NCBI GenBank assembly: GCA_963576725.1
Contig: OY755247.1
Span: 15,812,526-15,876,525, forward strand
DNA from: Azorinus chamasolen
Lineage: Eukaryota > Mollusca > Bivalvia > Cardiida > Solecurtidae
Length of the DNA stretch: 64,000 nt
Direction of reading: 5' to 3'
Shown: positions 14,201-20,200 of the stretch, in pieces
How positions within the stretch are numbered: position 1 is the stretch's first letter
Layout of the letters: each line of letters opens with the position of its first letter
Translations under genes and position numbers: made by a program
Notes under the pieces: model-generated
Told to the model about the DNA's origin: nothing
Database searches by the model: none
What the model saw: the letters and a program-made list of their open reading frames with translations, nothing else

Positions 14201-17200
14201 CCTTAGGATAATAACCCTTTAGGATTATTGCCCCATAGGGTGACTGCCCCTCAATATAAAAAATATATTATTATTTTGTAAAAAAAATAATATATATATA
14301 TGTAAAATTTAATAAATTATATGATGAAAATAAATTAGTAGAAAGCTGTGTAGACCAATTGGAACTCTTGTATGTATTGTATTGACTCCAAATATTTGGA
14401 CATGTAAACCTAAAGAAAGGGCATAATCCCCATTAGAAAGTACACACTAAGAAAAATTTTGTACAACTTAAATGAAGAATTAATAATTCTTTAATACCTA
14501 TGCCTGCTAAGTGCAACCTAACTGGTATTTGCTAACAGTTTGGATCCTGATCAGGCGCTGATTAAGATAGCGTCTCATCACAATGTAAGCTGTATGATCA
14601 GTCATTAGTCTCTCAAAAAGCGTACACAAAACCAAAGTAAGAGAAAACGGTGACAGGTCACTGCTATAAGGGTTAATAGGAGCTACACTGTGGTTTGTAT
14701 GTCCAAATTAAGATTCTGTTTCATTTCGGGACACTGTATAGAAATATCAATGCTTAATGCTTTTGTGCAACTTAATGCTTTTGAAGTTGTACAATGGTGT
14801 AATGATAAATGTCTTTATCAACTTTTAATTGGATTAACCCTTTCCCTTATGTAAGCGCATTTTGAGGCATCTGCTAACAGATTAGACCCAGATCAGACGG
14901 CTCCTATAGTAAGCATCAAGGAAAAAAATAAAGCAAATTATTTGACCGTTTAGCATTCAAAAACACTTTTTTTTAGGGATTTTTATTACCATGGGGGTAG
15001 TTAGGAGCATTAGGTAAAATTGGATATATTGGATATACAAATACAATATTTTATTCAGCACAAAGAAAATTATATGGCATTTAGCCTTCAAAAACATCAG
15101 ATAATTTTATAATATAAAAAAAGAAAACTAAAAACACTTTTTAGGGATTTTTAATAACCATGGGGGAATTGCCCAGTTTGGCAGTTTTATTGCGGGGCAG
15201 TCATCCAGGGGGCAATCATCCAGGGGGGAATAGTCCTATGGGGTAATCACCCTATGGGGAAGTTGTCCGTACCCCGTACTGACTATAGTATGAGACCACA
15301 TGCAGTATTTTCATATTCATATTTTATTTTATGTTTTCTTTCAGTTGTTTCTACAATAGATTGGTGTTTCTACAATAGATGGGTGTGTGATAAATAAATA
15401 AATGTCATATAATAAGAGAGAAAAATGCAAGTCCACATCCAATCACAACTATTATAATCAGATTGTGACACAGCTAACTGTTACAGGGTTGGAATGGCAT
15501 GGCCTCTTTCTGTGATGTGCAAATGGTTATCATAAAAAAAACAATATACCTAAAAGATGATTTATGGAACAAAGTAAAAATAGAATAGACCAGTTGTATT
15601 TTGATAGTTTCTTTTAATAAACTTATATTAACCTTTATCATGCTGGCCCCAGCTATCAAATAATTTGCAAGCAGACAGCTCCTTCATGTATGTTTGTCAT
15701 AGACATTTAGTAGATACATAAATTTACTTTTACTTCATAAAACAGCAGACATGTTTGAACAGTGATATATGCTTTTCTTAAAGTATTTGAATGTTTTCAG
15801 TTTTCCACATTAAATCACACTGTGTGTATTTTTGTTCAAAGTTTTTTCTTAAACAGTCACTCTCATCAATGCAGATTTTCTTGGTCTTTTCCTTGCTATT
15901 ATTAGAACATAGTTCTTCTGTAGAATGGCCAGCTTGTCTTTGTTCCTCTCTGAAAAAGAAAACAAACATCAAATTAATATTGGTCTCTTGTTATTCTATC
16001 TATGTTCTTTTTATATTACTTATATGTAACATTATGTATATATTTATACAGAAGTTTAATAACTTTGGAGGTTAATATTATATTCTTACTAATTAGAACT
16101 TACTAATGTAAAATTTTATATAAGCATGTATTTATTTTTAATGCATAATTATGAAACATAATTATCAAAATGTTTTGCTGAAACTTACAAATGTTTGTGT
16201 TTTCTTTTATTGAGTAAATATTTTTTATTTGCATGAGCCTCCATGGGGATGGTTCCTCTGGCCAATCAAACACAGATGATGAAATTAAATCCTTTTTTCA
16301 GTCTTTTTCGAAGAGGCGTCCATCCTGTTTAATCTTCATTTATAAAATGTCTGGAGCATACCAATGTTCCTTTTGAAACCTGAAAGTACCAATATTCTAA
16401 TGTAAACAGTGTCCATTTTTGCATAAATACGGTAATGAAATAAGATTCAGAATTCCTTTTCAATTATTTATTATATATATATTTACACAAAATTGAAACA
16501 TTTGTTGCAGTTTTTCATAAATGTTAAACATTATAAAGTATCAATTCTATTTTTATTGAAACTGCAATAAATTGATAGAAGAAATCTTACCCTGAACAAG
16601 GGGCTTCATCCCTGTTTACCGTCTGTTTCTATTGTCTTTTTAATCCTTCTTCAGTTGGAAAATGATGGAAATTAATTGTTTGATTGTATCTCAAATCAGT
16701 GTTACAGAATGGTACACAAAAATTAAAGCAAGACCCTTTTTTAATAACCAACTGACCACTGTCCACCGGAGTGGCCATAGTATGCTGCATGCTTATACCT
16801 GGTCAATGTTTACATCTGTGCTTTTTAAACCTCGTTCTGAAAGCGGTATTTCTGGTATGCATAAATATTGAGAAAGGTCTATTTGTTTCTAATGAAAATG
16901 GCCCACCCCTGGGGCGGGGCCAATTTTGACCCCTGGGGCATAATTTATATAACTTTTGTAGAGAACCTGAACACGATGCTATGTGCCAAATATGAAAGCT
17001 GAGAAGCTTCCAGTTTCAGACGAGAAGATTTTCAAAGATTTCACAATTTGTTTCTATTGAAAATGGCCCACCCCTGGGGCGGGGCCAATTTTGACCCCAG
17101 GGCCATAACTTATATAACTTTTGTACAGGACCTGAACACGATGCTCTATGCCAAATATGAAAGCTAAGAGAATTCCAGTTTCAGAGGAGAAGATTTTCAA

Positions 17201-20200
17201 AGATTTCACTATTTGTTTCTATTGAAAACTGCCCACCCCTGGGGCGGGGCCAATTCTGACCCCAGGGCCATAATTTATATAACTTTTGTACAGGACCTGA
17301 ACATGATGCTATGTGCCAAATATGAAAGCTGAGAACCTTCTGGTTTCAGAGGAGAAGATTTTCAAAGTTTTACTATATGTTTCTATTGGAAACAAGGCAC
17401 CCCTGGGGCAGGGCCAATTTTGACCCCAGGGCCATAATTTATATAACTTTTGTAGAGGACCTGAACATGATGCTCTGTGCCAAATATGAAAGCTGAGAGC
17501 ATCCCAGTTTCAGAGAAGAAGATTTTCAAAGATTTCACAATTTGTTTCTATTGAAAATGGCCCAAACCTGGGGCGGGGACAATTTTGACCCCAGGGACAT
17601 AATTTATACAAATTTTGTAGAGAACCTGAACACGATGCTATGTGCCAAATATGAAAGCTGAGAACCTTTCTGTTTCAGACGAGAAGATTTTCAAAGATTT
17701 CACTATTTGTTTCTATTGAAAACTGCCCACCCCTGGGGCGGGGCCAATTTTGACCCCAGGGCCATAATTTATATAACTTTTGTACAGGACCTGAACTTGG
17801 TGCTCTGTGCCAAATATGAAAGCTGAGAGAATTCCAGTTTCAGAGGAGAAGATTTTCAAAGATTTCACTATTTGTTTCTAATGAAAACTGCCCACCCCTG
17901 GGGCGGGCCAATTTTGACCCCAGGGCCATAATTTATGTAACTTTTGTAGAGGACCTGAACATGATGCTATGTGCCAAATATGAAAGCTGAGAACCTTCTG
18001 CTTTCAGAGGAGAAGATTTTCAAAGTTTTACTATATGTTTCTATTGGAAACAAGGCACCCCTGGGAGAAGATTTTCAAAGATTTCACTATTTGTTTCTAT
18101 TGAAAACTGCCCACCCCTGGGGCGGGTCCAATTTTGACCCCAGGGCCATAATTTATATAACTTTTGTAGAGGACCTAAAGATGATACTATGTGCCAAAGA
18201 TGAAAGCTGAGAACCCTGTAGATTCAGAGGAGAAGATTTTTAAAGGTTCAAATTGTTGACGACTGACGACGCACGACAGACGACGGACGACGCACGCCGA
18301 CGGACATCAGGCAATCACAAAAGCTCACCCTGAGCACTTTGTGCTCTGGTGAGCTAAAAATACATGTACATGTAAATCTAATTAATATTCATATTGTTGT
18401 TGATTCTTACATGAATATTCATGGAGCAAAGGGTTAAAACTTCTTTAGCTCTTGTGAGCTAAAAACGTATTGAAATAGTTTTATTACAAGTTCATGATAT
18501 TGAGAAACAGAGCTACAGATAAGGGTGCGTGCCCAAATATTAAAGTTGTCATTTCTCCACCAAGCGGAGAACCTATACTGTGACCACTCTTCAGTGGAGA
18601 AATAAAGAATTTATTCTTGAAAATGTTTTAATTAACCCTTTCCCTGTTCTATGTTTATTCCAAATTTCAATACCTAATGAATATTCAGTAACAAAATAGT
18701 TATAATGAAACATGGAGGTGGTACATTATAGACATTTTAGAAAGCAAAGAAATAAATCTATCAAATTCTATTAGCAAACAGAGCAGACCCTGATCAGACG
18801 GCTCCTCTAGGAGTCGTCTGATCTGGGTTTACTCTGTTTGCAAATGCGCAAAAACACGTTTATATGAGGGAAAGGGTTAACACATCTTATCTGGAGCTCT
18901 GGAGAAAGTTCTTATTAATACATGTATTACCTCAGTCCAATATCTCTGACCAGATGTAGCACCTCGTAAATTCAAACTGACCAGGTTTGGACAGTGACTC
19001 GCAATCTTCATTAGTCCTAGGCAGTTGCTTTCAGATCTTATGTTTGACAGATTTAAATACTTCAAACAAGGGGCATCATCGATTGTGATTGAGGCTTCAT
19101 CAATGTGAACTTTTGACAGATCTAGATTTTCTAAGGTTGGGCATGACTCTTGGAGAGATCTGATGAAGTAGGACTTCTTCACAGCTTGTTTTAAATCCAG
19201 TCCTGACACTGACAAGTTTTTGAAATGAACTCCGGCTTCAAAAGCCTTGACTAGAACACCAAAGAAATAGAGCCGAGATGTGGCTTCATTTGTACTGTTT
19301 ATTGACATTGTCTTCAGATTGACCATGTTTTCAGTTTTAACAATTAATGGGTGAATGAGTCTTTTAGACAACTTTTGACTCGAGCCTGGCTGTCCAATCA
19401 CACAGAAGCTTTCAAGGTTTGGGCAATACTCTATAATTGTAGTTTGTTGACTGAGATGGAACTGTAATGAATTTAACACATTTCCATTTCTCTCCTCTCT
19501 TATATGCAACCCAAAATGCTGCAAATTTCTCAAAGATGACTGCACTTCTTGGTTACAATTTATCTCATTAGAGAACTCCAGCAAGTTTTGTACTGACAAA
19601 AGCAATGTCTTGAGACAATCCAGTGAACACAGAATCCTTGAGAGGCCTTTTGTGGTCAATCGGCAGTCCAGCAGATATAACTCCTGCACTTTTTTGCATC
19701 TGGCAATACTGGTGGACAATATTGTGGATGAAAACCAGTGACAATGGTTCAAGTTGATCACCTCGATGTGCGCGCTGCCAGTCCGGAGATAGTCCTGGAG
19801 ATCCTTCTCTGACATGCCATAGGCACAGGTCAAGTTGGAGTGCCTGTTACAAAAGAGGATAAATAATCAGTATAAATCAAAGCAGATGAGCAATCTTTTT
19901 TTCCCATCAATCTGTTCTTTGTTTAACCTTTGCTCCATGTATATTCATGAAAGAAATAATAACATCATGAATATCAATTGGATCATTTGTTATAATAGCT
20001 CATGGACATGGAATTTTTGGCCATGGCAGAAACTGTAGAATTGTTTCTTTAGATATTATATTACAAGTAAACAGAGCAGACTCTGATCAGATGGCTCCTA
20101 CAGGATCTGGGTCTTCTCTGTTTGCAAAGGCGTAGAAAGGAGGAAAGGGTTAAAAAAAAAAGAGTCATAAAGAGTATTAAATACAGAAAAGCTGTTAACC

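Larger units (their letters stand above)
14136..15273. mobile_element. Foldback-like element with tandem-repeat arms
   Basis: Flanked by an 11-bp direct repeat CCGTACTGACT (14125-14135 and 15274-15284). Arms are made of short tandem units like CCCCATAGGGTGATT on the left and the inverted complement (CTATGGGGTAATCACC) on the right. The middle has two direct copies of TTTTAGGGATTTTTATTACC-type sequence. Confidence 0.6.
13648..16879 (-). mobile_element. 3.2-kb element with remnants of a THAP-domain protein
   Basis: Terminal inverted repeat GACCTTTCT(T/C)AATATT, TA on each side, inserted in the tandem core of the Helentron-like element. On the minus strand it holds THAP-like coding remnants (next entries). 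P and Kolobok transposases carry THAP domains, but the TA flank fits neither well, so the superfamily is left open. Confidence 0.55.
13026..18357 (+). mobile_element. Pearl/Helentron-like element with about 175-bp tandem core
   Basis: Starts GAGGGCCTGAAAGGCCC (short hairpin) and ends GAGCACTTTGTGCTC hairpin, then TGGTGAGCTAAAA. Core units contain CCCACCCCTGGGGCGGGGCC and TAACTTTTGTAGAGGACCTG and CTATGTGCCAAATATGAAAG. Three to four units lie before (13060-13645) and about eight after (16880-18245) a 3.2-kb insertion. No replicase ORF, so non-autonomous. Family by structural resemblance to bivalve pearl elements. Confidence 0.65.
12838..18437. mobile_element. T2 MITE split by a 5.3-kb nested insertion
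   Basis: Left part 12838-13025 has CTCTTTGCTCCATAAATA and the GACAGCTCCTAAAGGAGCC core. The right part, 18358-18437, resumes with ATCTAATTAATATTCATA and ends GCAAAGGGTTAA. The Helentron-like element lies between. Confidence 0.7.

Noticed and set aside
15791..16075. 94-residue plus-strand ORF
   Set aside because: Low-complexity hydrophobic translation antisense to the THAP-type remnant; no start or splice support.
18632..18880. MITE hairpins as microRNA genes
   Set aside because: The folds are miRNA-like in size, but copy number and TTAA flanks explain them as transposons; no small-RNA data.
18877..19833. Single-exon 318-residue ORF as a complete gene
   Set aside because: It starts at a TTG and runs past a good donor; it is exon 2 of the spliced FBXL18-like gene.
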